A stretch of 64,000 nt of DNA from Caenibacillus caldisaponilyticus (lineage in GTDB: Bacteria > Bacillota > Bacilli > Bacillales > Sporolactobacillaceae), in assembly GCF_002003465.1 (NCBI RefSeq), contig NZ_BDDQ01000018.1, positions 1-64,000 of the forward strand. The letters are read 5' to 3'. The translations under genes were made by a program, and so were the position numbers. Positions 1 to 12,105 of this stretch are shown here, piece after piece; position 1 is the first letter of the stretch, and each line of letters opens with the position of its first letter. The notes under the pieces were generated by a model. That model had not been told where the DNA came from. It saw only the letters and a list, made by a program, of their open reading frames with translations, and did no database searches.

Positions 1-1
1 C

Positions 2-318
2 ATGGGATGGATGGGGTACTTCGCGTTAATTGAGACCCCCTCTCCCTTGAAGCGCCTGGAAGAATGGATAAGAAGAAGGTTGAGACTATGCCGTTGGCAC
101 CAATGGAAAAGGGTGAGAACTCGAATTCGTGAACTAAGAGCCCTTGGGCTCAAAGAACACGAAGTGTTCGAGATCGCTAACACTCGGAAAGGGGCTTGGC
201 GTACGACAAGGACGCCTCAATTGCATAAAGCCCTTGGCAAAGCTACTGGCTTAAGCAAGGGCTGAAGAGTTTAACGCAGAGATATTTTGAACTCCGTCAA
301 GATTGGCGAACCGCCTAG
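2..318 (+). pseudogene. ltrA: Group IIC intron reverse transcriptase/maturase, C-terminal end, frameshifted
   Basis: This is the last part of the reverse transcriptase/maturase, entering from outside the window. It shows the thumb/X region, with WIRRRLRLCRWHQWKRVRTR and ANTRKGAWRTT as landmarks, matching the GsI-IIC enzyme. The frame runs to a TGA at 263-265. The expected tail (YW, then QGLKSLTQRYFEL) is read in another frame from nt 244 onward to a TAG at 316-318. Loss of one T near 242-245 explains this exactly. The break removes the last roughly 24 native residues. Class C proteins lack an endonuclease domain, so this tail belongs to the RNA-binding end. A sequencing error is possible. Confidence 0.85.
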
Positions 319-379
319 TGCGGACCCGCATGCTAGGTGGTGTGAGGGGACGGGGGTTCGTCACCCCCTCCTACTCGAT
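310..379 (+). ncRNA. Group II intron domains V and VI
   Basis: Domain V folds as a 9-bp helix, 310-318 with 333-341 (one G-U pair), a 2-nt bulge (331-332) and a 4-bp tip helix, 319-322 with 327-330, around a GACC loop (323-326). The CGC catalytic triad lies near its base (312-314). Domain VI follows as a G-rich/C-rich hairpin up to about 376. A bulged A at 373, seven nucleotides from the 3' splice site, is the likely branch point. This is the most conserved part of the ribozyme and appears intact, so splicing could still work if the upstream domains are intact and protein is supplied in trans. Confidence 0.85.
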
Positions 380-401
380 GGGTAATGGGGAGGAGATCAA
401 C

Positions 402-1310
402 TTGCGACATTTGTTTCGATTGACCGACTGGACGCCGGATGACGTTCACCGCCTGCTCGATCGGGCGGAAGCGCTCGCCGCGGGCGGCGCGACCGCCGAT
501 TTATCGGGAACGTTTGCCGCCAACCTGTTTTTCGAACCGAGCACCCGAACGCGTTTCAGCTTTGAAGTCGCCGAAAAGCGTCTTGGCATGCACGTCTTAA
601 ACGTGACGCCAGAGGCTTCCAGCGTCAAAAAAGGCGAAACGCTCTATGACACGTTGAAAACGCTCGAAGCCATCGGGGTATCCGTCGCCGTGGTCCGCCA
701 TCCCGAAGAGGGCTATTATGAGGGGCTTGGGGAAGGGCTCGGGCTTTCCGTCATCAACGCCGGCGACGGCTGCGGTCATCACCCGACGCAAACGCTCATC
801 GATTTGTACACGATCCGCCGGGAATTCGGGACGTTAAAAGACGTGACGGTAGCCATCATCGGCGATTTGCGGCACAGCCGCGTCGCCCGCTCGAATGCGG
901 AAATGCTTGTGAAAATGGGCGCGTGCGTCGTGCTCTCCGGTCCGCCGGAATGGCGGGATCCGGATTTTCCCGGCGAATATGTGGCGATCGACGAGGCCGT
1001 GCGCTGCGCCGATGTCGTCAATTTATTGCGCATCCAGCTGGAACGCCATAACGGCGGCGAAGACGAATTGGTGGCGGATTATCACCGCGCTTACGGGCTG
1101 ACAGCGGCGCGCGCCCATCTCATGAAGCCCGGGGCGATCATCATGCATCCCGCGCCCGTCAACCGCGGCGTCGAAATCGCCGATGTGTTGGTGGAAGCGC
1201 CGAATGCACGGATTTTCGCGCAAATGCAGGCCGGTCCGTTCGTGCGCATGGCGGTGCTCGAGTGGGCGTTCAAACGAGAGAGGGTGGCGAAGTCATGGGC
1301 GTGTTGCTGA
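402..1310 (+). CDS. pyrB: Aspartate carbamoyltransferase catalytic subunit
   Basis: Catalyses carbamoyl phosphate + L-aspartate to carbamoyl aspartate, the committed step of pyrimidine synthesis. The start is TTG at 402, preceded six bases earlier by a strong GGGGAGGAG RBS; an in-frame ATG at 303 lies inside the intron ribozyme and is rejected. The product is 302 residues, a normal length. The carbamoyl-phosphate loop [13 protein letters not shown] is near residues 43-55, the HPTQTL motif near 128, and [10 protein letters not shown] near the C-terminus. It opens the pyr operon and overlaps pyrC by 16 nt. The usual upstream attenuator is not visible because the intron occupies the leader; the RBS lies in the 3' exon, so translation does not need splicing. 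Confidence 0.97.
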   Translation: MRHLFRLTDWTPDDVHRLLDRAEALAAGGATADLSGTFAANLFFEPSTRTRFSFEVAEKRLGMHVLNVTPEASSVKKGETLYDTLKTLEAIGVSVAVVRHPEEGYYEGLGEGLGLSVINAGDGCGHHPTQTLIDLYTIRREFGTLKDVTVAIIGDLRHSRVARSNAEMLVKMGACVVLSGPPEWRDPDFPGEYVAIDEAVRCADVVNLLRIQLERHNGGEDELVADYHRAYGLTAARAHLMKPGAIIMHPAPVNRGVEIADVLVEAPNARIFAQMQAGPFVRMAVLEWAFKRERVAKSWACC

Positions 1311-2578
1311 AGGGCGGCACGGTTTACACGGACGGGCGTTTCGTCGCGGCCGACGTCTTGATCGAAGCCGGCCGTATCAAGCGCATCGCTGCCGGCATCG
1401 CGGCCGCCGGCCACGAAGTCGTCGACGTCCACGGCCGCCACGTCCTGCCCGGATTCGTCGATCTCCACGTCCATCTTCGCGAACCGGGAGGCGAACATAA
1501 AGAAACGATCGCGACCGGAACGGCAGCGGCGGCGCGCGGCGGGTTTACGACGGTGGCGGCGATGCCGAACACGAACCCGATCCCCGACCGGCCGGAGACT
1601 TTGCAGGCGCTGTTGGCCCGCATCCGGGAGGCGGCCAACGTGCGCGTGTTGCCTTACGCGGCCATCACCGTCGGACAAAAGGGGGAAGAAGTGGTGGACA
1701 TCGCCCGCTTGAAAGCCCTCGGCGCGTTCGCCTTTACAGATGACGGACGGGGCGTTCAATCGGCGGGCGTGATGTTTCAAGCGATGAAAAGCGCGGCGGC
1801 GTGCGGCGCGGCGATCGTCGCCCATTGCGAAGACGAAACGCTGATCCGCGGCGGTTCCTTTCACGACGGCCGTTTGGTCCGGCAACTCGGCCTCACGGGG
1901 CTTCCGTCCGTCGCCGAAGCGGTGCACGTCGCCCGCGACGTGCTCCTCGCCGAGGCCGCGGGATGCCATTATCACGTCTGCCATGTGAGCGCTAAGGAAT
2001 CCGTCCGCATCATCCGCGCCGCGAAACGGGCGGGGCTTCCCGTCACCGCCGAGGTTACGCCGCATCACTTGCTGTTGACGGAAGAGGACATCCCCGGGGC
2101 GGATGCCAACTATAAGATGAATCCCCCCCTCCGCAGCCGTGAAGATCGGGAGGCGCTCATCGAAGGGCTCCTCGACGGCACGATCGATTTGATCGCGACC
2201 GACCATGCCCCGCACGCGGCCGAGGAAAAGGCGCGTCCGCTCGATGAAGCGCCGTTCGGCATCGTCGGTTTGGAAACCGCGTTCCCGCTGCTTTATACGC
2301 ACCTTGTCCGGAACGGGCCGCTCGCATTGGAACGCTTGATTGACCTCATGACGCGCAAGCCGTGTGAAGCGTTCGGCCTTCCGTACGGTGCGCTCAAGGA
2401 AGGGGCAACGGCCGACGTCACCGTGGTCGATCTCGGGCTCAGGCGCGCGATCCGTCCGGATCAATTCGCGTCCAAAGGCAAAAACACGCCGTTTGCGGGC
2501 CGCGTGGTCGAGGGATGGCCGGTTTTGACCATGGTCGAAGGAAAAAGGATTTGGGATGGAAGAGGGGTTGGCGCATGA
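1295..2578 (+). CDS. pyrC: Dihydroorotase
   Basis: Cyclises carbamoyl aspartate to dihydroorotate, the third pyrimidine step. The ATG at 1295 is chosen because an AGGGTGG RBS precedes it and it gives a 427-residue protein, the usual length for Bacillus enzymes; an upstream ATG at 1262 lacks an RBS. The amidohydrolase metal site HVHLREPG lies near residues 59-66 and TDHAPH in the C-terminal third. The start overlaps the end of pyrB and the stop overlaps the carA start as ATGA, which implies translational coupling. No missing catalytic residue was noticed. Confidence 0.97.
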   Translation: MGVLLKGGTVYTDGRFVAADVLIEAGRIKRIAAGIAAAGHEVVDVHGRHVLPGFVDLHVHLREPGGEHKETIATGTAAAARGGFTTVAAMPNTNPIPDRPETLQALLARIREAANVRVLPYAAITVGQKGEEVVDIARLKALGAFAFTDDGRGVQSAGVMFQAMKSAAACGAAIVAHCEDETLIRGGSFHDGRLVRQLGLTGLPSVAEAVHVARDVLLAEAAGCHYHVCHVSAKESVRIIRAAKRAGLPVTAEVTPHHLLLTEEDIPGADANYKMNPPLRSREDREALIEGLLDGTIDLIATDHAPHAAEEKARPLDEAPFGIVGLETAFPLLYTHLVRNGPLALERLIDLMTRKPCEAFGLPYGALKEGATADVTVVDLGLRRAIRPDQFASKGKNTPFAGRVVEGWPVLTMVEGKRIWDGRGVGA

Positions 2579-3675
2579 AGCGTTGGTTGGTATTGGAAAA
2601 CGGCGAGGTGTTTGAAGGCGAAGCTTTCGGTTCCGAAAACGAAGCGGAAGGCGAAGTCGTCTTCAATACAAGCATGACCGGTTATCAAGAGATTTTATCG
2701 GATCCGTCTTATTGCGGGCAAATCGTCGTCATGACCTATCCGCTTATCGGCAACTACGGCATCCATCGCGATGATTTTGAAGCGATGGCGCCGGCCGCTT
2801 GCGGCCTGATCGTAAAAGAAGCCGCCGACCAGCCGAGCCATTGGAAGAGCGAGCGGTCGCTCGTCGACCTGTTGAAGGAAAAGGGCATTCCCGGGCTCGC
2901 CGGCGTCGATACCCGCCGGCTGACGAAACGGATCCGCACGCACGGTACATTAAAAGGCCGGCTGACAAACGCTTTGGCCAATAAAGAGAAAATAGTCGCG
3001 GAATTGCGCAGGCGTCCGGCTCCGCGCGATCTCGTGGACCGCGTTTCGACGAAAGCGCCGTATGCGAGTCCGGGCGCGGGCCCGCGCGTCGTCATCATCG
3101 ATTTTGGCATGAAAAAAGGCATCCTTCGCGAGGTGATTCGCCGCGGCGCCGACGTCCTCATCGTTCCTTGGCGGACGCCGGCCGAGGAGATCCTTGGCCT
3201 CCGCCCCGACGGCATCCTGCTCACCAACGGTCCCGGAGATCCGAAGGACGTTCCGGAGGCCGTCCGCACCGTCCGCCGCTTGCTCGGTTGCGCGCCGCTG
3301 TTCGGCATTTGCCTCGGCCATCAGCTGTTGGCGCTCGCCTGCGGGGGAAATACGGTAAAAATGCCGTTCGGCCACCGCGGCGCCAACCATCCGGTCAAAG
3401 ACTTGACGACGGGCCGCTTTTTCATGACGTCGCAAAACCACGGCTACGCTGTCGATCCCGATTCGCTCGCCGATACCGGGCTTGACGTCACCCATATCAA
3501 CATCAATGACGGCACGGTCGAGGGGCTCGCTCATAAGGAATGGCCGGCATTTAGCGTCCAGTTCCATCCTGAAGCGGCGCCCGGACCGGAAGACAGCGGC
3601 CACCTGTTCGACCGATTTTTTGAAGCGATGATCACTTTTAGGAAAGCGGGGAAGAGCCATGCCGAAACGCCATGA
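2575..3675 (+). CDS. carA: Carbamoyl-phosphate synthase small (glutaminase) subunit, pyrimidine-linked
   Basis: Supplies ammonia from glutamine to the large subunit. The 366-residue product has the N-terminal CPSase small-chain domain ([19 protein letters not shown]) and a class I glutamine amidotransferase domain with the nucleophile in [11 protein letters not shown] (Cys near 244) and the distal [10 protein letters not shown] histidine/glutamate pair. The start ATG at 2575 overlaps the pyrC stop. The gene overlaps carB by 17 nt, so the two subunits are translated together. Its place in the pyr operon identifies it as the pyrimidine-specific copy (pyrAA in B. subtilis naming). Confidence 0.96.
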   Translation: MKRWLVLENGEVFEGEAFGSENEAEGEVVFNTSMTGYQEILSDPSYCGQIVVMTYPLIGNYGIHRDDFEAMAPAACGLIVKEAADQPSHWKSERSLVDLLKEKGIPGLAGVDTRRLTKRIRTHGTLKGRLTNALANKEKIVAELRRRPAPRDLVDRVSTKAPYASPGAGPRVVIIDFGMKKGILREVIRRGADVLIVPWRTPAEEILGLRPDGILLTNGPGDPKDVPEAVRTVRRLLGCAPLFGICLGHQLLALACGGNTVKMPFGHRGANHPVKDLTTGRFFMTSQNHGYAVDPDSLADTGLDVTHININDGTVEGLAHKEWPAFSVQFHPEAAPGPEDSGHLFDRFFEAMITFRKAGKSHAETP

Positions 3676-6600
3676 CATCCGTAAGATTCTCGTCATCGGC
3701 TCCGGGCCGATCGTCATCGGTCAAGCCGCGGAATTCGATTACTCGGGCACTCAAGCGTGCCAAGCCTTAAAAGAAGAAGGCTATGAGGTGGTGCTCGTCA
3801 ATTCCAATCCGGCCACGATCATGACCGATCCCGACATCGCCGACCGCGTCTACATCGAACCGCTCACCGCGGACTTTGTCGGCCGCATCTTGCGCAAAGA
3901 GCGCCCCGACGGGTTGCTCGCGACCGTCGGCGGCCAAACCGGGCTGAACTTGGCGGCCGAACTCGAACGCTCGGGACTTCTCGCGGAACTCGGCATCGAA
4001 TTGCTCGGGACGCGAATGGACGCCATACGCAAGGCCGAGGACCGCGACGCATTCCGCCGTCTCATGCATGAGCTCGGCGAACCGGTTCCCGACAGCCGCA
4101 TCGTGACCTCGTTGGAGGAAGCCGAAGCGTTCGCCGCCGAAGCCGGCTTTCCGCTCATCGTCCGGCCGGCCTATACCCTCGGGGGGACGGGCGGAGGCAT
4201 CGCCAAAAACCAGGCGGAACTCGTGGCCATCGCGGCGAACGGCTTGAAACGGAGCCCCGTCCATCAGGTGCTTATCGAAAAGAGCATTGCGGGCTACAAG
4301 GAAATCGAGTTTGAAGTGATGCGCGATGCTTCCGACGGGGCGATCATCATCTGTCCGATGGAGAACGTCGACCCGGTCGGTATTCACACGGGCGACTCGA
4401 TCGTCACCGCGCCATGTCAAACGCTCTCCGACCGCGATTTGCAACGGCTTCGCAACGCCGCGCTCCGAATCGTGCGCGCCTTGAAAATCGAAGGCGGATG
4501 CAACGTCCAGCTCGCCCTCAACCCGAAGAGCGACGACTACTACGTCATCGAAGTCAATCCGCGCCTCAGCCGATCATCGGCGCTCGCTTCGAAAGCGACC
4601 GGGTACCCGATCGCTAAAGTCGCCGCCAAAATCGCGGTCGGCTTGCGCCTCGATGAAATCAAAAACGCGGTCACCGGAACGACATACGCGAGTTTCGAAC
4701 CGGCCGTCGATTACGTTGTCACAAAAATTCCGCGCTGGCCTTTTGATAAATTCGAATCGGCCGACCGCACGCTCGGAACCCAGATGAAGGCGACCGGCGA
4801 AGTGTTGGCCATCGGCCGCACGTTCGAGGAATCATTTTTAAAAGCGGTGCGCTCCCTTGAAGCGGGCTACACGCATCTTCATGATGAAGAGATTGCGGCC
4901 ATGGCCGATGACGAAGTGCTGTCCGGCATTCGGGCGATGGACGACCGCCGCGTCTTCTATATAGCCGAGGCGATCCGCCGCGGGGTGCCGATCGCTGACA
5001 TCCATGAGATGACGGCCATCGACCGCTTTTTCTTGCAAAAATTCGCCAAGATCATCGCGATGGAACAACGTTTGAAAAACGCTGTCGGTGATGTGGGGAT
5101 TTTGAGAGAGGCGAAGAAAACGGGGTTCTCCGACGCCGCCGTCGCCAAGCTGTGGGGAATGAAGGAGAGCGCCGTCTACGACTTGCGCATGGCGCACGGG
5201 CTTTTGCCGGTATACAAAATGGTCGATACGTGCGCCGGTGAATTTGTGAGCGCCACGCCGTATTATTACGGAACATACGAGGCGGAAAACGAATCGATCC
5301 GGTCCGAAAAATCGAGCGTCGTCGTCCTCGGCTCCGGCCCGATCCGCATCGGGCAAGGCATCGAGTTCGATTACGCGACCGTCCACGCGATTTGGGCGAT
5401 CAAGGAAGCCGGATACGAAGCGATCGTCATCAACAACAATCCGGAGACGGTGTCGACCGACTTTAGCGTGTCCGACAAACTGTACGTCGAACCGTTGACG
5501 GCCGAGGACGTCCTGCACGTCATCGAATTGGAAAAACCGGTCGGCGTCATCGTTCAGTTCGGCGGACAAACCGCCCTCAATCTCGCGTCCAAGCTCGCCG
5601 AACGCGGCGTCCGCATCCTCGGCACGCCGCTCGCGGCGATGGATGAAGCGGAAGACCGCGAAAAATTCGAGCGGTTGCTGGAGCGCCTCGGCATCGCCAA
5701 ACCGCCCGGAGGCGCCGCCGTTTCGGTCGATGAAGCGGTCGCCATCGCGGCGCGCATCGGTTATCCCGTCCTCGTCCGCCCGTCCTACGTCCTCGGCGGG
5801 CGGGCGATGGAAATCGTTTGGGATGAAGAAGCGCTCGTGCATTACATGGAGAACGCCGTGAAAGTCAGCCCGGACCACCCGGTTTTGATCGACCGCTATC
5901 TCGACGGAACGGAGGTCGAGGTCGACGCGGTTGCCGACGGCACCGACGTCTACATCCCGGGCATCATGGAACACATCGAACGCGCCGGCGTCCATTCGGG
6001 CGACTCGATCGCCGTTTACCCGTCGCCAAATCTCTCTCAAGCCTTGAAAGAAAAACTCGTGGAGATGACGATCGCCATCGCCCGCGCCTTGAAAATCGTC
6101 GGGTTGTTGAACATTCAGTTCGTCATTCACCGCGGGGAGGTTTATGTGTTGGAAGTCAATCCGCGCTCGAGCCGGACGGTGCCCTTCTTAAGCAAAATCA
6201 CGGGCGTCCCGATGGCGGACCTCGCGGCGAAAGCGATGTTGGGCGAACGCCTGTCGACGCTTGGCTACGGTACGGGCTATAAAGAGGAAACAAACGAGGT
6301 TTTCGTCAAAGTGCCGGTGTTTTCGTTTGCGAAGCTGCAGCGCGTCGATACGACGCTCGGGCCGGAAATGAAGTCGACGGGGGAAGTCATGGGCCGCGAT
6401 ACCACATTGGAAAAAGCGCTGTACAAAGGCTTGCTCGCCAGCGGCATGACGATTCCGACCCACGGTTCGGTGCTCTTTACGATCGCGGACAAAGACAAAG
6501 GTGCGGCGCTTTCGCTCGCCCGCCGGTTCGCGGCGATCGGTTACGACATTCTCGCTACGGAAGGCACGGCCGCGGCCCTGCGCGAAGCGGGCCTGCCCGT

Positions 6601-6867
6601 GACCGTTGTGAGCAAGATTTCGGAAAAGAAACCGACGCTTCTTGAGATCATCCGGGGCGGCGGTGCGCAGTTCGTCATCAATACGATGGACAAAAGCCGG
6701 CGGCCGGCCCGGGACGGGTTCCGCATTCGCCGTGAAGCCGCCGAAAACGGCGTCGTCTGCTTGACGTCGCTCGACACCGCCGACGCCTTATTGAAGGTGC
6801 TTGAATCGCTCGCTTTTTCCACAAAACCGCTTGCCGCCGCGAAAACGCCGAAAACGGCGGTGACCGT

Positions 6868-6871
<4 letters not shown>
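3659..6871 (+). CDS. carB: Carbamoyl-phosphate synthase large subunit, pyrimidine-linked
   Basis: Makes carbamoyl phosphate from bicarbonate, ammonia and two ATP. At 1070 residues it is full length (B. subtilis PyrAB has about 1071). It shows the internal duplication typical of the family: the N-half begins [20 protein letters not shown] and the C-half, near residue 555, begins [20 protein letters not shown]. Each half carries an ATP-grasp domain. The last roughly 140 residues form the MGS-like allosteric domain, the site for UMP or PRPP effectors in this family. It overlaps carA at the start and pyrK at the stop. Confidence 0.97.
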
Positions 6872-9272
<2,401 letters not shown>

Positions 9273-9286
<14 letters not shown>

Positions 9287-9914
9287 GCATGTGATCGCCG
9301 AAAAATTGCTGGCCATCAACGCCGTCATCCTCAATCCCGACGAGCCGTTTACCTGGTCCTCCGGTCTCAAAGCGCCGATTTATTGCGACAACCGGCTCAC
9401 CCTTTCTTATCCCGACGTCCGCAGCGCGTTCGCCGACGCGCTCAGCACCTTGGTCCGCCGCCATTTTCCGGATGCCGAAGTGATCGCCGGCACCGCCACC
9501 GCCGGCATTCCCCATGCCGCTTGGGTCAGCGAACGCTTGCGCTTGCCGATGGTGTACGTGAGAAGCTCGGCGAAAGCGCACGGCAAGAAAAAACAAATCG
9601 AAGGCCTCGTTCCCCGGGGACGGAAAGTCGTCGTCATCGAAGATTTGATCTCAACGGGCGCAAGCGTCCTCGCCGCCGTGGCCGCCCTGCGCAAGGAAGG
9701 CGCCCAAGTCTTGGGAGCGGCCGCGATTTTTACGTACGGCTTGAACGGGACGGCCGAACGTTTCGAAGCCGCTTCCGTTCCGTATCACACGCTGACCGAT
9801 TTTTCCGCGTTGATCGAAGTGGCGAAAGAGAAACAGGTGATCGATGACGGCGGGTTGCGGCGGCTTGAGAAGTGGCATCGCGCCCCCGACGGTCCGGATT
9901 GGCGGGTCGGCTGA
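9273..9914 (+). CDS. pyrE: Orotate phosphoribosyltransferase
   Basis: Joins orotate to PRPP to give OMP. The PRPP-binding signature VVVIEDLISTGASVLAAV is present, and the N-terminal part has SSGLKAPIYCDNR for orotate binding. ATG at 9273 is chosen over ATG 9267 because the GGAGG at 9261-9265 then has a seven-base spacing; both starts overlap the pyrF end. The product is 213 residues. It is the last gene of the operon and is followed by a terminator at 10043. Confidence 0.95.
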
Positions 9915-10042
9915 AGCCGGCATTACCATTAAAGCGTCCTTAATAATCAATCGGCTTGCGACCATGGCTGACGCGGATGTCCGTCCATGGGAAGTGAACG
10001 GACAGGCGAACGTTATCCAAGCGCCCCGTTTTATGAATCAGC

Positions 10043-10065
10043 GCCGGCAGTGCCGGCATTTTTTT
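10043..10065 (+). terminator. Rho-independent terminator of the pyr operon
   Basis: A six-base-pair GCCGGC/GCCGGC stem with a three-base loop is followed by ATTTTTTT. It lies 130 nt after pyrE. The intervening stretch 9915-10042 contains a weaker hairpin (TGTCCGT...ACGGACA) without a T-tract and no gene that I can support. Confidence 0.75.
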
Positions 10066-10142
10066 CAAACTATATCGTTTTGAAATATGTTAAAATTCCT
10101 ACGAGAAAGAGTACGTGATGGGTAAACGAATGGAGGGATAGG

Positions 10143-10802
10143 GTGCGAAAATTCCCAGCGGAAACATTTGATGCGCTCGTCGATTTTTTTGACCGGATGG
10201 CGCAAACCGCTTGGCTGGCGGCTTTGCATCGCCGCCTCGTGTCCCTCACCGGCGATTGGGGCGGCAAGTGCGTCCTTGATGTCGGTTGCGGGACGGGGAG
10301 GCTGTTGCTGTGCGGCGCGGCGAAGACCGCGCGAATGGTCGGTGTCGATCTTTCGGAGAAAATGGTTGAAAAAAGCCGTGAAAACGCCCGCATGGCCGGG
10401 TTTGCGGACACGACGGCGTTTTATGTCGGAGATGCCGTTTCTCTTCCTTTTGAAGCGTCCGCTTTTGACCTCGTTCTTTCCGCATGCGTCATGTTTCTTT
10501 TGCCCGAACCGGAAAAAGGCATGCGGGAAATGTTGCGGGTCGCGAAAACCAAAGGGCAAATCGCCATGCTCAATCCGGGAGAAAGAATGACGGAAGAGGC
10601 GGCAGCCGCTTATATTGAAAGGCATCAATTGGCCGCTTTTGAAAAAGAAGCTTTACAGCAATGGGCGAAGGTCGCGGTCCGGAGGCACCGTTATTCGGAA
10701 AGCGGGCTCACCGCCCTGCTGAACCGAATGGGAGCGGAAGGCGTCATCCATTATCCCGCGATGGATGGCTTGGCTTTGATCACCTTGGCCTATAAGGCAT
10801 GA
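10143..10802 (+). CDS. SAM-dependent methyltransferase (class I, Methyltransf_11 type)
   Basis: A 219-residue soluble protein with the class I Rossmann fold. Motif I VLDVGCGTGRLL lies near residues 44-55, an acidic residue follows in MVGVDLSEKM, and the post-motif DLVLSACVMFLL is present. The GTG start at 10143 has GGAGGG upstream. The substrate cannot be read from the sequence; small-molecule, quinone or lipid methyltransferases all look like this. It is flanked by terminators on both sides, so it is probably a single-gene unit. It occupies a position where B. subtilis has sulfate-assimilation genes and is likely accessory. Confidence 0.8.
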   Translation: MRKFPAETFDALVDFFDRMAQTAWLAALHRRLVSLTGDWGGKCVLDVGCGTGRLLLCGAAKTARMVGVDLSEKMVEKSRENARMAGFADTTAFYVGDAVSLPFEASAFDLVLSACVMFLLPEPEKGMREMLRVAKTKGQIAMLNPGERMTEEAAAAYIERHQLAAFEKEALQQWAKVAVRRHRYSESGLTALLNRMGAEGVIHYPAMDGLALITLAYKA

Positions 10803-10816
10803 TGAACATATGGAAC

Positions 10817-10862
10817 AAAGGCTGGGAGAATGTTTCCGTTCTCTCGGCCTTTCAATTTTTTT
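10817..10862 (+). terminator. Rho-independent terminator after the methyltransferase gene
   Basis: A long hairpin (AAAGGCTGGGAGAA with TTCTCTCGGCCTTT, eight-base loop, one G-U pair) is followed by CAATTTTTTT. It begins 15 nt after the stop codon. Confidence 0.85.
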
Positions 10863-11218
10863 CTGACGATCAGGCGTGGCGTTCAAATGAACCGCATCGA
10901 TTTCTGCACAACGGGCAGCCCTCTTTATAACTTCACGTCGGCAAACTTGCCATGCTCTTAAATCATCTTTATGTCATTTTAAATGATTGACTGTTAAGGG
11001 GTATTCTGCCAATTTTCGGGTGGAAATGAAGAACAGAGGCGAAGGCTTTCTGTAAAAAACATCACTTTCACGCAGCCATTATTTTTTTAGTAAACGATTG
11101 CAACAAGTAGAGTTGACATTTGCTTTAACATTTGCTTCGACCGGTTGAAAAATAGTTAAAAAAGCATATGGTTATATGACGTATGGATAAAACGCAATGA
11201 AAGAGAAGTGACGGAGTG
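10863..11218 (+). promoter_or_regulatory. Intergenic region with tandem repeat and promoter-like motifs upstream of the FNT channel gene
   Basis: No gene is visible in this AT-richer stretch. An exact 10-bp direct repeat, ACATTTGCTT, lies at 11116-11125 and again at 11128-11137, one near-helical turn apart. It overlaps a consensus-like TTGACA at 11113-11118 that has no good -10 at the right distance. A second candidate is TTGAAA (11145-11150) with TATGGT (11167-11172), 16-bp spacing. The repeat could be an operator for regulation of the channel gene; no known regulator box is recognised. Confidence 0.4.
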
Positions 11219-12049
11219 ATGGAAGCCATTCGAAAATGTAAAGAAGCGGCCTTAAAAAAACGCAAAATTATAGACCGCTCCCTTATCCAATATATGACGC
11301 GGGCTGCCTTGGCCGGGGTGTACATCGGATTCGCGCTCGTTCTCTGTTTTCGTGTGGGGGAATTTTTCCGTGCGGCGAATTCGCCGGCGACTTATTTAGT
11401 CAGCGGCATTTTTTTCGGCATCGCTTTAGTCTTAATCATGTACGGCGAGGCCGAACTGTTTACCGGCAATACAATGTATTTTACCGTCAGCACCTTGCAC
11501 AAAACGACGACTATTAAAGATTTGCTGCGTAATTGGCTGGCTTGTTATAGCGGCAATTTATTGGGGGCCGTCTTTTTTGCCTTTCTGATTTCCCTGTCCG
11601 GCGTTTTTGATCATCTTCCGAAAGAGCATTTATTATTTCTCGTGGCGGAGAAAAAAATAGAGGCCACCACTTTGCAGCTCTTTGTTAAAGGCATTCTCTG
11701 TAACTGGCTCGTCTGCTTGGCGATTTTTATTCCGATGCAGATGAAAGAGGATACGGCTAAAGTCTTTTCAATGATTCTCATCGTCTTTATCTTTTTTGCT
11801 TCCGGCTACGAACACTCCATCGCCAATTTCGTCCTCTTTTCCCTGGCTTTGGCCGTTCCGCATCCAGAGGCGATCAACTTGGCCGGCGTGGTGCACAACA
11901 TTATTCCCGTCACATTGGGCAACATCGTCGGCGGCGCTTTATTTATGGGCGCGTTGTATACGTATTTGACGTCGAAAAATGAAGCCTACGGTTCAGCGAA
12001 ACAGTCGGTTGAGTACTTGTTTCATAAAAGAAAACCATTGAGCAAATGA
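11219..12049 (+). CDS. Formate/nitrite transporter (FNT) family channel
   Basis: An integral membrane channel for small monovalent anions such as formate, nitrite or hydrosulfide. The 276 residues contain about six hydrophobic segments, plus the family motifs NWLVCLAIF in the middle and GYEHSIANFV near residue 200, typical of FocA/NirC/YwcJ-type proteins. ATG at 11219 is chosen; a GTG three bases earlier is also possible. The upstream RBS is weak (GAGAAG, about nine bases away). It stands alone between terminators, so the anion cannot be deduced from neighbours. Its longer AT-rich leader suggests regulation of its own. Confidence 0.88.
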   Translation: MEAIRKCKEAALKKRKIIDRSLIQYMTRAALAGVYIGFALVLCFRVGEFFRAANSPATYLVSGIFFGIALVLIMYGEAELFTGNTMYFTVSTLHKTTTIKDLLRNWLACYSGNLLGAVFFAFLISLSGVFDHLPKEHLLFLVAEKKIEATTLQLFVKGILCNWLVCLAIFIPMQMKEDTAKVFSMILIVFIFFASGYEHSIANFVLFSLALAVPHPEAINLAGVVHNIIPVTLGNIVGGALFMGALYTYLTSKNEAYGSAKQSVEYLFHKRKPLSK

Positions 12050-12056
12050 TGAATGC

Positions 12057-12105
12057 CTGCCATCGCCCGAGCATTGTTGAGGCACGGGCAATGGCAGTTT
12101 TTTTT
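12057..12105 (+). terminator. Rho-independent terminator of the FNT gene
   Basis: CTGCCATCGCCCG pairs with CGGGCAATGGCAG across a 15-base loop and is followed by TTTTTTTT. It begins eight bases after the stop. Confidence 0.85.

Larger units (their letters stand above)
1..379 (+). mobile_element. Group IIC (bacterial class C) intron, 3' portion
   Basis: The left edge lies inside a mobile group II intron. It holds the C-terminus of the intron-encoded reverse transcriptase (2-318) followed by ribozyme domains V and VI. The intron should end at T379 in the run CTCCTACTCGAT. The protein tail is very close to the GsI-IIC (TGIRT) enzyme of Geobacillus stearothermophilus, and domain V carries the CGC triad seen in class C introns. 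Class C introns typically insert just downstream of transcription terminators; here the 3' exon begins 22 nt before pyrB, where Bacillales carry a PyrR-type attenuator. The 5' part and the 5' exon are outside the window, so the insertion site can only be inferred. Confidence 0.88.

Noticed and set aside
303-401. Longer pyrB start at ATG 303
   Set aside because: The extra 33 codons translate intron domains V/VI, and the strong RBS and conserved N-terminus place the start at TTG 402.
1091-2464. 457-codon open frame on the minus strand across pyrB/pyrC
   Set aside because: It is antisense to clear pyr genes, rich in Arg/His/Asp as expected of GC-rich shadow frames, and has no RBS or recognisable domain.
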